DNA from: Halobacillus litoralis
Lineage (GTDB): Bacteria; Bacillota; Bacilli; Bacillales; Halobacillaceae
Direction of reading: 5' to 3'
Assembly (NCBI RefSeq): GCF_020524085.2
Contig: NZ_CP129016.1
Coordinates: forward strand, 1,358,001-1,422,000
DNA: 64,000 nucleotides
In this document: positions 18,049-26,217 of the stretch, one piece after another
Layout of the letters: every line of letters starts with the position of its first letter
Numbering within the stretch: position 1 is the first letter of the stretch
Notes under the pieces: model-generated
What the model was told of the DNA's origin: nothing
Seen by the model: the letters and a program-made list of their open reading frames with translations, nothing else
The model's database searches: none
Position numbers and translations under genes: made by a program

Positions 18049-18360
18049 ATGTATATCGAACAAGTAGAGGATGAGCTGTATCAATTGAAGAAAGCCGACC
18101 AGCCGATCGGATCGTTCCGGCTGATCCAACTATCCAAGGGAGCTGGCAAGCTTGAACAGCTTCAAGTAAAAGATCATATTTCTCCCGGTAGAATTTTAGA
18201 GGTGTTTGAAGTGATCCAAACCTATGTGGGAAAAGTAGGGTTAAAAGAGCTGCATGTGGAAAGCCATTCCGATACACTTGACTTTCTTTTGCAACACCAA
18301 CAGTTCAAGAAAAAGGATGTCGAAAAAAGACTGTGGATTTATGAAGTTAATCACAGTTAA
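18049..18360 (+). CDS. Small GNAT-like protein (YwlB-like)
   Basis: 103 residues from ATG 18049; a GTG at 18037 is an alternative start, but only 2 nt from AAGGGG. The middle (GKLEQLQVKDHISPGRILEVFEVIQTYVGK) looks like the V/Q-x-x-x-G motif A and helix 3 region of GNAT acetyltransferases. The end (LHVESHSDTLDFLLQHQQFKKKDV) resembles motif B. In B. subtilis ywlB, a GNAT, occupies the same slot before ywlC. It is shorter than a usual GNAT, so activity is doubtful. Confidence 0.6.
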   Translation: MYIEQVEDELYQLKKADQPIGSFRLIQLSKGAGKLEQLQVKDHISPGRILEVFEVIQTYVGKVGLKELHVESHSDTLDFLLQHQQFKKKDVEKRLWIYEVNHS

Positions 18361-18361
18361 T

Positions 18362-18506
18362 TGTGCATAAGTTGCTTAGTTATTCACAAAAGGGGTATTG
18401 TTTGTTAATAACTTGTGAATAAAAAAATTCCATACTCAAATTTACTAACGGATTCTTTGGATATGTGGGTAAAATTGTGGATAACTTGAGGACATCTTGT
18501 GAATAA
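18362..18506. promoter_or_regulatory. DnaA-box cluster upstream of ywlC
   Basis: Six 9-mers match or nearly match TTATCCACA: TGTGCATAA 18362, TTATTCACA 18380, TGTGAATAA 18414, TGTGGGTAA 18464, a perfect TGTGGATAA 18476, and TGTGAATAA 18498. Five are on the minus strand. I recall a DnaA-binding cluster at ywlC in B. subtilis outside oriC, so position as well as sequence is conserved. Confidence 0.8.
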
Positions 18507-18583
18507 TGTCTAAATTTGCGATATTTTGTAGAATTAATCATAATAGACAGTGACAGCAGATACGGAATAAAGGGGTACGTACG

Positions 18584-19624
18584 ATGAGTATGGAAACGAA
18601 ATGGTGGAAACAAAGGAAGAACTCAAAAGATATGGATGCTCATGTCCAAGAAGCTTCGGCTCTACTTAGGGAAAAACAGGTGGTCGCTTTTCCGACGGAA
18701 ACAGTCTACGGTTTAGGTGCGGATGCAACGGAAAAAGAGGCGGTCCAGCGGATTTTTGAGGCCAAAGGCCGACCAGCAGATAATCCTTTAATTGTTCATG
18801 TGGCAGATGAGGATCAAGTGAGTCAGTTAGTATCTGAGATTTCCCCTGTGGCACGGAAACTGATGGATGAATTCTGGCCCGGACCGTTGACTCTTGTTCT
18901 CAAGAGTAATGGGACAGCCGCTGAAAATGTGACGGCGGGATTATCCACAATTGGAATTCGAATGCCGGATCACCCCCTTGCTCTTTCCTTACTCCGTAAA
19001 ACCGGAAAACCATTAGCCGCGCCAAGCGCAAATCGATCTGGAAGACCAAGTCCTACAACGGCCGATCACGTCTATCAGGATTTGGATGGAAAAATTGCCG
19101 GCATCTTGGACGGGGGTCCGACAGGTGTCGGAGTGGAATCAACCGTTGTGGACTGCACGACTGAAATCCCTATCATTTTAAGGCCGGGCGGGGTAACAAA
19201 GGAAGATTTAGAAAAAATTCTCCCGCAAGTAATGATGGATCCCGCTCTGGCGGATGAAGAACAGAAACCTAAATCTCCGGGAATGAAATACACGCACTAC
19301 GCGCCGGAAGCACCGCTCTGGCTGGTGGATGGCAATGATGCTTTCTTTTCCGATCAACTTCATCAATTGAAGAAAGATGGAAACCGCGTCGGAGTGATTG
19401 CAAGTGATGAACTAGCTGAAAAACTCAGCCACAATTCTCTTATACGTTGTGGTTCAAGATCCCAGCTTAATCAAGTAGCAGAAAAACTTTATGGAGCCTT
19501 AAGAGAATTCAAAAAGTCTGATGTAGACCTGATTCTATGTGAAACTTTTCCTGAAGAAGGTGTAGGAGCGGCTATTATGAACCGATTGAATAAAGCCGCT
19601 GTCAAAAGAATACAAACCTACTGA
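18584..19624 (+). CDS. ywlC: Threonylcarbamoyl-AMP synthase (Sua5/YrdC/YwlC)
   Basis: 346 residues. It makes the threonylcarbamoyl-AMP used for t6A37 of ANN-decoding tRNAs. The YrdC domain (about 15-205) shows VVAFPTETVYGLGADAT, KGRPADNPLIVHV and a SANRSGRPSPTTADHV substrate pocket. A linker with SPGMKYTHYAPEAPLW leads into the C-terminal Sua5 domain (about 235-346). The ATG is preceded by AAAGGGGTACGTACG. Its promoter must lie in or beside the DnaA-box cluster, so DnaA may affect its expression. Confidence 0.95.
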   Translation: MSMETKWWKQRKNSKDMDAHVQEASALLREKQVVAFPTETVYGLGADATEKEAVQRIFEAKGRPADNPLIVHVADEDQVSQLVSEISPVARKLMDEFWPGPLTLVLKSNGTAAENVTAGLSTIGIRMPDHPLALSLLRKTGKPLAAPSANRSGRPSPTTADHVYQDLDGKIAGILDGGPTGVGVESTVVDCTTEIPIILRPGGVTKEDLEKILPQVMMDPALADEEQKPKSPGMKYTHYAPEAPLWLVDGNDAFFSDQLHQLKKDGNRVGVIASDELAEKLSHNSLIRCGSRSQLNQVAEKLYGALREFKKSDVDLILCETFPEEGVGAAIMNRLNKAAVKRIQTY

Positions 19625-19684
19625 CATACGCCCCTTCTCTCATGCATACGATGATATAGCATGTCCGGGGAGGGGAAGTTTCAG

Positions 19685-20221
19685 TTGGAGCATATGACAT
19701 CACTCATCTTGTTATCGATCGCTTTAGGTCTGGACGCATTCTCTGTTTCATTAGGAATGGGGTTGCAAGCGGTAAGGTTAAGGCACGCTTTTTTTACTGG
19801 GATTGTCATCGGAGTTTTTCATATGGTCATGCCTGGATTAGGAATCTTACTTGGAAAATGGCTGTCAGATAGTGCAGCGGAATGGGCCGAATTATCAGGA
19901 GGAGTTATGTTGTTTGGCTTAGGCGCTTATGCGGTCTTTGCTTCGTTCACTGAAAAACACTCGGTTTCATACCGAATGACTGGTATCGGGGTGTGGTTAT
20001 TCGCATTAAGCGTAAGCATTGACAGCTTTCCGGTTGGATTTAGTTTAGGCTTAAGGGAAGCGGAAGTGTTTATCTCTGTCCTTTCCTTCGGTTTATTCAG
20101 TATGGTGCTGACATGGACAGGCTTCATTATCGGCCGTCGAGCAGGAGGATTACTTGGAACATACAGTGAACTTCTTGGAGGAAGTATATTGTGTGCTTTA
20201 GGGTTGAATGCCATTTTTTGA
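19685..20221 (+). CDS. mntP: Putative manganese efflux pump MntP
   Basis: 178 residues from TTG 19685, with GGGGAGGGG about 9 nt upstream; ATG 19694 is the alternative. Six hydrophobic segments are visible, with the paired LGLDAFSVSLGMG (near residue 12) and SVSIDSFPVGFSLG (near 120) motifs. Each has the aspartate typical of MntP/YebN exporters. It corresponds to B. subtilis ywlD. No yybP-ykoY-type manganese riboswitch is seen in the 60 bp upstream. Confidence 0.88.
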   Translation: MEHMTSLILLSIALGLDAFSVSLGMGLQAVRLRHAFFTGIVIGVFHMVMPGLGILLGKWLSDSAAEWAELSGGVMLFGLGAYAVFASFTEKHSVSYRMTGIGVWLFALSVSIDSFPVGFSLGLREAEVFISVLSFGLFSMVLTWTGFIIGRRAGGLLGTYSELLGGSILCALGLNAIF

Positions 20222-20292
20222 CAGATTTTTCGTCTGATCTGTACCTATGGTACTATAGAGAAAATGGACTATCGATGAGGGGAAGATTGGCT

Positions 20293-20901
20293 ATGAATAT
20301 ATTATTTGTCTGTACAGGAAATACATGCCGAAGCCCAATGGCTGAAGCATTGCTTAAATCGAAGCTTGAAGAAGGAAATGTTCAATCCGCAGGAATTTTC
20401 GCGGGCAAAGGAGAACCTCTGGCAAAGAATTCGGATCTCGTTCTTCGGGAAATCGATTTGGAATTAAACCATAAAACAAGGCCTATCGATCCGGATCTTC
20501 TGGAATGGTCAGACCTTGTGCTCACCATGACCGACCGTCATAAACAAACCCTCGCACTCCAATACCCAGACTATCAAGAAAAATACTATACGCTTAAAGA
20601 GTATGTCCTCATTGATGAAAATCAATGGCAACACTTAAAGAACCTTTATGCAGCCTTCGAAGAGAAACGTCTGTCCATCATCAATGAATATAAAGGCAAG
20701 ATGGATGATCAGGAACTGGAACAAAAATTGTTCGATGAACTTGAGAACGAAATAAAAGAAATCGACCAGCGAGAGAAAGAGCTTCCAGATTTGAATATCA
20801 TAGACCCTTTCGGTGGGAATATCACCATTTATCGGAATACCCGTGATGAATTAAATCACTACATTGAACGTCTCGTAGAGAAACTTCGCGACGAGGAATA
20901 A
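20293..20901 (+). CDS. ywlE: Low-molecular-weight protein arginine/tyrosine phosphatase with helical insert (YwlE-like)
   Basis: 202 residues against about 150 for the family. The P-loop is CTGNTCRS at residues 7-14. Thr11 is the residue that favours phospho-arginine in B. subtilis YwlE, opposing McsB. The general acid Asp is in IIDPFGG. Between YTLKEYV and IIDPFGG about 50 extra residues are inserted, charged and probably helical (EEKRLSIINEYKG, LEQKLFDELENEIKEIDQ). GAGGGGAAG precedes the ATG. The next feature is a terminator. Confidence 0.9.
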   Translation: MNILFVCTGNTCRSPMAEALLKSKLEEGNVQSAGIFAGKGEPLAKNSDLVLREIDLELNHKTRPIDPDLLEWSDLVLTMTDRHKQTLALQYPDYQEKYYTLKEYVLIDENQWQHLKNLYAAFEEKRLSIINEYKGKMDDQELEQKLFDELENEIKEIDQREKELPDLNIIDPFGGNITIYRNTRDELNHYIERLVEKLRDEE

Positions 20902-20969
20902 CACGGATCTTTCACACTTGCCATCCTCGTCGTCTCACTGTTTTTATGACATCATCTATACATATCCCA

Positions 20970-21000
20970 AAAATCCCAGAGACTCCTCTGGGGTTTTTTA
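20970..21000 (+). terminator. ywlE terminator
   Basis: CCCAGAG (20975-20981) pairs with CTCTGGG (20986-20992). Six T follow and an A-run precedes. Confidence 0.9.
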
Positions 21001-21020
21001 TATTCTCCTATTCCAGAAAA

Positions 21021-21167
21021 GCTCCCTATTCTTGAAGACTCAGTTTCGAGACTTTTGTTGAGTGGGTGGGGCTGCGGCTCATCACTCGCCCACGGAAAGC
21101 GAACCTTTTCCCGGAGCCCCTAAACTCCAATGAAAGTCTCGAAATCAAGTCTTACACAATCCTGCCA
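21021..21167. repeat. Dispersed palindromic-arm repeat, copy R4 (shortest)
   Basis: It opens GCTCCCTATTCTTGAAGACT and CAGTTTCGAGAC. It closes GTCTCGAAATCAAGTCTTAC then ACAATCCTGCCA. It carries a single arm pair, GTGGGGCTGCGG and TTCCCGGAGCCCC. It starts 21 bp after the ywlE terminator. Confidence 0.85.
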
Positions 21168-21283
21168 AATACTTTAATAAAATAGAAGGGTGGGTAGATG
21201 GAAAGAGTGGGGTGGAGAGCATTGACAGGGGAGAGGGAAACTGTCACGATAAGATTGATATTAGAAGACGGGAGTGTCTATAG

Positions 21284-21724
21284 ATGAAAGTGATCCTTGC
21301 CTCCGACCATGGCGGAGTAAACTTACGAAAAGAAGTAGCAGACGTTTTGAATGAACTTGAAGTAGAATTCGAAGACATCGGGTGTGATTGTGAAGATTCC
21401 GTCGATTATCCAGACTACGCAATCCCTGCAGCAGAACGTGTAGCAAACGGAGAATTTGATAAAGCGATCCTCATCTGTGGAACCGGAATCGGTATGTCGA
21501 TCTCCGCTAATAAAGTGAAGGGAATTCGTGCCGCGTTGGTGCATGACCTTTTCACTGCTAAAGTCACTCGTGAACATAACGACTCGAACGTATTATGCAT
21601 GGGCGAACGCGTCATCGGACCAGGTTTAGCGCGTGAAATTGCGAGAACATGGGTGTCTACAGACTTCGAAGCAGGTCGTCACGAAAGACGTGTGAGTAAG
21701 ATTGCCGAATACGAAAATAAGTAA
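21284..21724 (+). CDS. rpiB: Ribose-5-phosphate isomerase B
   Basis: 146 residues. It interconverts ribose 5-phosphate and ribulose 5-phosphate. Diagnostic elements are MKVILASDHGGVNLRKEV at the N-terminus, DYPDYA near residue 45, and GTGIGMSISANKVKGIRAAL near residues 66-85 with the catalytic Cys in ILICGTG. GACGGGAGTG precedes the ATG. TTGACA at 21222-21227 is a candidate -35, but its -10 partner (CACGAT) is poor. It corresponds to B. subtilis ywlF. Confidence 0.95.
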   Translation: MKVILASDHGGVNLRKEVADVLNELEVEFEDIGCDCEDSVDYPDYAIPAAERVANGEFDKAILICGTGIGMSISANKVKGIRAALVHDLFTAKVTREHNDSNVLCMGERVIGPGLAREIARTWVSTDFEAGRHERRVSKIAEYENK

Positions 21725-21777
21725 TACAATGGGATATAGAAAAGCTGAAGCTTTTTAATAGCTGATGCTGACAATTG

Positions 21778-21808
21778 AAGGAGGAGCCTGATGCTTCTCC
21801 TTTTTTTG
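21778..21808 (+). terminator. rpiB terminator
   Basis: A 10-bp stem (21778-21787 with 21793-21802, one G-U) is followed by seven T. Confidence 0.88.
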
Positions 21809-21870
21809 TAAAATAAGCCGCTTATAGGGTGTTTACCCTATATATGCTCACACATAGAGGGGGTAGAGAA

Positions 21871-22443
21871 GTGAAGGATGTGAAGAAGATTCAAAGGGAT
21901 GTTCGTTCTGTTGTTGATCAGCTTATGGAAACGGGCAGCCTTCAACCGGGTGTTTTTGTTATTGGTTGTTCAACAAGTGAGATTGCAGGGGAAAAAATCG
22001 GTACTTCAGGAAGTGAAGCTATTGCTGAAGTGGTTTTCAGTGAGCTGCAACATCTTGCGGAGCGCGCCGGCGTTCATCTCGCTTTCCAGTGCTGTGAACA
22101 TTTGAATCGTTCGTTAGTTGTCGACCGTTCAGTGATGGAACAGGAGCGTTTGACAGAAGTTTCTGCCGTTCCTGTTCCCACTGCGGGTGGATCAATGGCC
22201 TCCTTTGCTTATAAGCATATGAAAGATCCCGTACTTGTGGAGAGGATAGAAGCCAAGGGTGGACTGGATATTGGTGACACACTCATCGGGATGCATTTGA
22301 AGCGTATAGCCGTTCCGCTTCGTGTGGCTCAAAAAAATATCGGCCACGCACACATTACGGCAGCGAAAACTCGACCTCCTCTCATTGGTGGGGCACGTGC
22401 GGTTTATGTAAGTCAAGAAGAAGCAGGTTCTTGTGATCATTAG
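21871..22443 (+). CDS. ywlG: TIGR01440 / UPF0340 family protein (YwlG)
   Basis: 190 residues from GTG 21871 with AGAGGGGGTAGAGAA upstream. The family pattern is clear: VFVIGCSTSEIAGEKIGTSGS near residue 35, FQCCEHLNRSLVV near 75, and GMHLKRIAVPLRV near 150. It is conserved beside glyA in Bacillaceae, but its biochemical function is unknown to me. The stop is 23 nt before the glyA ATG, so the two are likely co-transcribed. Confidence 0.9.
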   Translation: MKDVKKIQRDVRSVVDQLMETGSLQPGVFVIGCSTSEIAGEKIGTSGSEAIAEVVFSELQHLAERAGVHLAFQCCEHLNRSLVVDRSVMEQERLTEVSAVPVPTAGGSMASFAYKHMKDPVLVERIEAKGGLDIGDTLIGMHLKRIAVPLRVAQKNIGHAHITAAKTRPPLIGGARAVYVSQEEAGSCDH

Positions 22444-22466
22444 GAATGGAAAGGGGAAGCTAGACC

Positions 22467-23723
22467 ATGAATCATGTAAAATCAGCAGATGCAGAAATTT
22501 TTGCAGCCGTCCAGGATGAAAGACAACGCCAACAGGATAATATTGAATTAATTGCTTCAGAAAACTTCGTTTCAGAAGCGGTTATGGAAGCGATGGGTTC
22601 TGTGCTTACGAATAAATATGCGGAAGGCTATCCAGGTCGTCGTTACTATGGTGGTTGTGAACACGTAGACGTTGTTGAAAACTTAGCGCGCGACCGCGCG
22701 AAACAACTCTTTGGAGCCGATCATGCTAATGTTCAGCCGCACTCTGGTGCACAAGCGAACATGGCCGTTTATTTCACCGTGCTTGACCATGGGGATACAG
22801 TCCTTGGGATGAATTTGAATCACGGCGGTCATTTGACCCATGGCAGCCCCGTCAACTTCAGCGGTAAATTGTACAATTTTGAAGAGTACGGTGTGGACGA
22901 GAAAGATGAAACGATTGATTATGAAGCGGTACTTCAGAAAGCTAAAGAAGTGCAACCTAAAATGATCGTAGCTGGTGCCAGTGCCTACCCAAGAGAAATC
23001 GATTTTGCTAAATTCCGTGAAATCGCTGATGAGGTCGGAGCTTATCTCATGGTCGATATGGCACATATCGCAGGGCTGGTTGCTACAGGTCTACACCCGA
23101 ATCCTGTACCTCACGCTCATTTTGTTACGACAACGACCCATAAAACATTGCGTGGACCTCGTGGTGGAATGATCCTTTGTGAAGAATCTTTCGCTAAGAA
23201 GATCGACAAGACTGTGTTCCCAGGAATGCAAGGCGGTCCTTTAATGCATATCATTGCAGCTAAAGCTGTGTCCTTTAAGGAAGCTTTGCAACCAGAATTT
23301 AAAGCATATTCCCGACAAATCATCGCCAATGCGAAGCAGCTAGGCGAATCCCTTGTTGAAAAAGGGGTAGACCTTGTTTCTGGTGGAACAGACAACCACT
23401 TACTCTTACTTGACTTACGCAGCAAAGGCTTGACCGGCAAAGTTATCGAAAAAGCTTTAGATGAAATCGGTATTACGACAAACAAAAATGCCATCCCGTT
23501 CGACCCTGAAAGCCCATTTGTCACAAGCGGAATCCGTATTGGTACAGCGGCTGTTACAAGCCGTGGCTTCAAGGAAGCGGAAATGGAAGAAATTGCAGAT
23601 CTGATTGCCTTCACTCTAGACCATCATGAGGATGAAGCAAAAATGAAAGAAGCGGAAAAGCGTGTACGCGAATTAACGTCCCGCTTCCCGTTATATCAGA
23701 CACTCAACTTTTCTTCCATTTAA
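22467..23723 (+). CDS. glyA: Serine hydroxymethyltransferase
   Basis: 418 residues. It converts serine and tetrahydrofolate to glycine and methylene-THF using pyridoxal phosphate. The PLP lysine is residue 226 in [14 protein letters not shown]. Other family blocks include [29 protein letters not shown] and [19 protein letters not shown] is the ribosome site. It is the last gene before a terminator and a repeat element. Confidence 0.98.
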   Translation: MNHVKSADAEIFAAVQDERQRQQDNIELIASENFVSEAVMEAMGSVLTNKYAEGYPGRRYYGGCEHVDVVENLARDRAKQLFGADHANVQPHSGAQANMAVYFTVLDHGDTVLGMNLNHGGHLTHGSPVNFSGKLYNFEEYGVDEKDETIDYEAVLQKAKEVQPKMIVAGASAYPREIDFAKFREIADEVGAYLMVDMAHIAGLVATGLHPNPVPHAHFVTTTTHKTLRGPRGGMILCEESFAKKIDKTVFPGMQGGPLMHIIAAKAVSFKEALQPEFKAYSRQIIANAKQLGESLVEKGVDLVSGGTDNHLLLLDLRSKGLTGKVIEKALDEIGITTNKNAIPFDPESPFVTSGIRIGTAAVTSRGFKEAEMEEIADLIAFTLDHHEDEAKMKEAEKRVRELTSRFPLYQTLNFSSI

Positions 23724-23738
23724 TAAATGGAATTCACC

Positions 23739-23771
23739 AAGAGCCACTAGATGAATCTAGTGGCTCTTATT
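23739..23771 (+). terminator. glyA terminator
   Basis: A 13-bp perfect stem, AAGAGCCACTAGA (23739-23751) with its complement 23756-23768. The T-rich tail is short. Confidence 0.85.
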
Positions 23772-23779
23772 AAAGAATC

Positions 23780-23975
23780 TGGCAGGGTTGCAAAAAGCTT
23801 GATTTTGAGACTTTTGTGGCGGTTAAGGAGCTCCGGGAAAAGGTTCGCTTTCCTTGGGCGATTGATGAGCCTCCTCGAGGTAACGCTCTGCGGGGTCTCA
23901 TCCTACTACGCACTTCCCCGCAGCTCCCATCCACTTAACAAAAGTCTCGAAACTGAGTCTTCAACAAAAGGGAAC
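23780..23975. repeat. Dispersed palindromic-arm repeat, copy R5 (short, reverse ends)
   Basis: It begins TGGCAGGGTTGCAAAAAGCTT and ends TCTCGAAACTGAGTCTTC then AACAAAAGGGAAC, so the end types are swapped relative to R3, R4 and R6. The arm pair is GGAGCTCCGGGAAAAGG and ACTTCCCCGCAGCTCC. It starts 8 bp after the glyA terminator. Confidence 0.82.
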
Positions 23976-24007
23976 ATTTTTGTAATAATTCGTAATACGA
24001 TCATAGG

Positions 24008-24036
24008 TTGCGGAGAGGTTTCTTTTTCTGTACAAT
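24008..24036 (+). promoter_or_regulatory. SigA-type promoter of upp
   Basis: TTGCGG (24008-24013) and TACAAT (24031-24036) are 17 nt apart, 36 nt before the upp start. The promoter lies just downstream of repeat R5. Confidence 0.7.
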
Positions 24037-24072
24037 TTAAAGGATGTAAATTTTCAGAAGGAGTGAATGGCA

Positions 24073-24705
24073 ATGGCAAACGTTTATGTACTGGATCACC
24101 CATTGATTCAACATAAGTTGACGTACATACGTAAAAAAGAGACAGGGACAAAAGACTTCCGTGAATTAGTAGATGAAGTAGCAGCACTTATGGCCTTTGA
24201 GATCACCCGAGATCTTCCACTAGAAGAAGTGTCTATCGATACACCAGTCGTACAGGATGCGAAGGCAAAAGTACTGACAGGTAAGAAGATCGGACTTGTT
24301 CCTATTCTAAGAGCCGGGCTTGGTATGGTGGATGGGATTATCCAATTGATTCCAGCTGCGAAAATCGGACATGTCGGACTTTACCGAGATCCAGAAACAT
24401 TGCAGCCCGTCGAATATTATGTGAAACTTCCAAGTGATATCGAAGAACGTGAACTGATTGTCATCGATCCGATGCTTGCGACAGGCGGATCAGCCAATGA
24501 AGCAATCCACTCCTTGAAGAAACGTGGAGCACGACAAATTCGTTTGATGTGCCTGGTAGCTGCCCCTGAAGGTGTGGAAGCTGTTCAGAAAGAACACCCT
24601 GATGTGGACATCTATCTTGCGGCTCTTGATGAGAAACTGAACGAAAAAGGATATATCGTACCAGGTTTAGGAGATGCCGGAGACCGTTTGTACGGAACCA
24701 AATAA
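24073..24705 (+). CDS. upp: Uracil phosphoribosyltransferase
   Basis: 210 residues. It makes UMP from uracil and PRPP. ATG 24073 is chosen over 24067 because AGAAGGAG lies 10 nt upstream, and the family starts [20 protein letters not shown]. The PRPP loop [12 protein letters not shown] is near residue 135, and the uracil-binding [13 protein letters not shown] closes the protein. The next gene starts 30 nt downstream without a terminator between. Confidence 0.97.
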   Translation: MANVYVLDHPLIQHKLTYIRKKETGTKDFRELVDEVAALMAFEITRDLPLEEVSIDTPVVQDAKAKVLTGKKIGLVPILRAGLGMVDGIIQLIPAAKIGHVGLYRDPETLQPVEYYVKLPSDIEERELIVIDPMLATGGSANEAIHSLKKRGARQIRLMCLVAAPEGVEAVQKEHPDVDIYLAALDEKLNEKGYIVPGLGDAGDRLYGTK

Positions 24706-24735
24706 AACCACTTCCTCATTAAAGGAGGAGCATTC

Positions 24736-25884
24736 ATGACAGAACGCATAAAAGTAATGACGATATTTGGGACAAGACCGGAAGCTATAAAAATGGCCCC
24801 GCTCGTCCTTGAATTAAAAAAACGTGCGGCACAGTTTGAACCAATCGTTGCAGTAACCGCTCAGCACAGAGAGATGCTGGACCAGGTGTTGAATATTTTT
24901 GATATCGAACCAGATTTTGATCTTGATATCATGAAAGCCCGCCAGTCACTTGCTCAGGTAACCACTCGTGCTTTAGAAGGTTTGGATGAAGTGATGAAAG
25001 AAACAAAACCGGATGTGGTCCTTGTCCATGGAGATACGACGACAACATTCGCCGCTTCTCTGGCTGCCTACTACAACCAGATTCCTGTGGGGCATGTGGA
25101 AGCAGGATTGCGTACATGGAACAAGTACTCTCCGTTCCCTGAAGAAATGAATCGTCAGCTGACAGGTGTCATGGCAGACCTTCATTTTGCACCGACGAAT
25201 AAATCAAGAGACAATCTTCTTGCTGAAAATAAGTCGGAGGACAATATCTTTGTTACCGGGAATACAGCTATTGATGCTTTACAGACGACGGTAGCAGAAG
25301 ACTATGCGTCTGAAGTGCTTGATGAAGTAGGGGATAAACGCCTTGTTCTGATGACAGCACACCGTCGTGAAAACCTAGGAAACAACATGAAGCAAATGTT
25401 CCGCGCGATCAAGCGTCTTGTTCAGGAGCATGACGATATTCAAGTTGTCTATCCGGTTCACTTAAATCCGGTGGTCAAAGAGACAGCCGATGAAATTTTA
25501 GGAAATGACGATCGAATCAAGCTGATCGAGCCTCTTGATGTCATCGATTTCCACAATTTCGCTTCAAGAGCACATCTCATTTTGACAGATTCAGGCGGCG
25601 TCCAAGAAGAAGCTCCTTCTTTGGGGGTTCCTGTCCTTGTCCTTCGTGACACGACAGAACGCCCGGAGGGAATTGAGGCTGGTACATTGAAACTTGCAGG
25701 AACAGAAGAGGATCATATTTTCCACCTCGCTCATGAGTTATTATCTGATGACAATAAACATGAAGCGATGGCTAAAGCCTCCAATCCATATGGAGATGGA
25801 CAAGCTTCTGCCCGCATTGCAGAGGCGATCCGTTACTTCTTCAAACATCGCGACGACAAACCAGCACCATTCGAAATCGAATAA
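24736..25884 (+). CDS. mnaA: UDP-N-acetylglucosamine 2-epimerase (non-hydrolysing)
   Basis: 382 residues. It interconverts UDP-GlcNAc and UDP-ManNAc, needed for teichoic acid linkage units and some capsules. Visible motifs are FGTRPEAIKMAPLV, LVHGDTTTTFAASLAA, GHVEAGLRT, FPEEMNR and DSGGVQEEAPSLGVPVLVLR. AAAGGAGGAG precedes the ATG. It lies downstream of upp on the same strand and probably shares its transcript. Confidence 0.96.
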   Translation: MTERIKVMTIFGTRPEAIKMAPLVLELKKRAAQFEPIVAVTAQHREMLDQVLNIFDIEPDFDLDIMKARQSLAQVTTRALEGLDEVMKETKPDVVLVHGDTTTTFAASLAAYYNQIPVGHVEAGLRTWNKYSPFPEEMNRQLTGVMADLHFAPTNKSRDNLLAENKSEDNIFVTGNTAIDALQTTVAEDYASEVLDEVGDKRLVLMTAHRRENLGNNMKQMFRAIKRLVQEHDDIQVVYPVHLNPVVKETADEILGNDDRIKLIEPLDVIDFHNFASRAHLILTDSGGVQEEAPSLGVPVLVLRDTTERPEGIEAGTLKLAGTEEDHIFHLAHELLSDDNKHEAMAKASNPYGDGQASARIAEAIRYFFKHRDDKPAPFEIE

Positions 25885-25893
25885 GTATCATTC

Positions 25894-25931
25894 AAAAGGA
25901 CGAGGGTCATTAAGACTCTCGTCCTTTTGTT
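25894..25931 (+). terminator. upp-mnaA terminator
   Basis: An 11-bp stem, AAAAGGACGAG (25894-25904) with CTCGTCCTTTT (25918-25928). Confidence 0.88.
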
Positions 25932-25959
25932 ATACAAGATTTTCTTCCCATGAAATAAA

Positions 25960-26139
25960 GCTCCCATTACTTGAGGGCTTAGTTTGGAGACTCCCGTGGG
26001 AGAGAGGGATAGTCGGGATCCCGCAGGGTTTAATTCTGAGGAAACTCGCGAGGTCACCACAGGAAAGCGAATAGCATCCCAATTCAATTCAGAAACGAAC
26101 CCTGATGGTATCGAGATCAAGTCTTACATGATCCTGCCA
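25960..26139. repeat. Dispersed palindromic-arm repeat, copy R6 (diverged)
   Basis: The ends are GCTCCCATTACTTGAGGGCT and AAGTCTTACATGATCCTGCCA. The inner CGAGAC boundary is altered (TTTGGAGAC). It starts 29 bp after the mnaA terminator. Confidence 0.75.
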
Positions 26140-26217
26140 GTATATTAAAGATAATTGTTGGGTTCCGCATAAACGTCTAGCTATGACAAATGCTATGGAA
26201 AAAAGGAGCACACACTT

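Noticed and set aside
19625..19684. Manganese riboswitch before mntP
   Set aside because: Only 60 bp are available and no yybP-ykoY-like paired core is visible.
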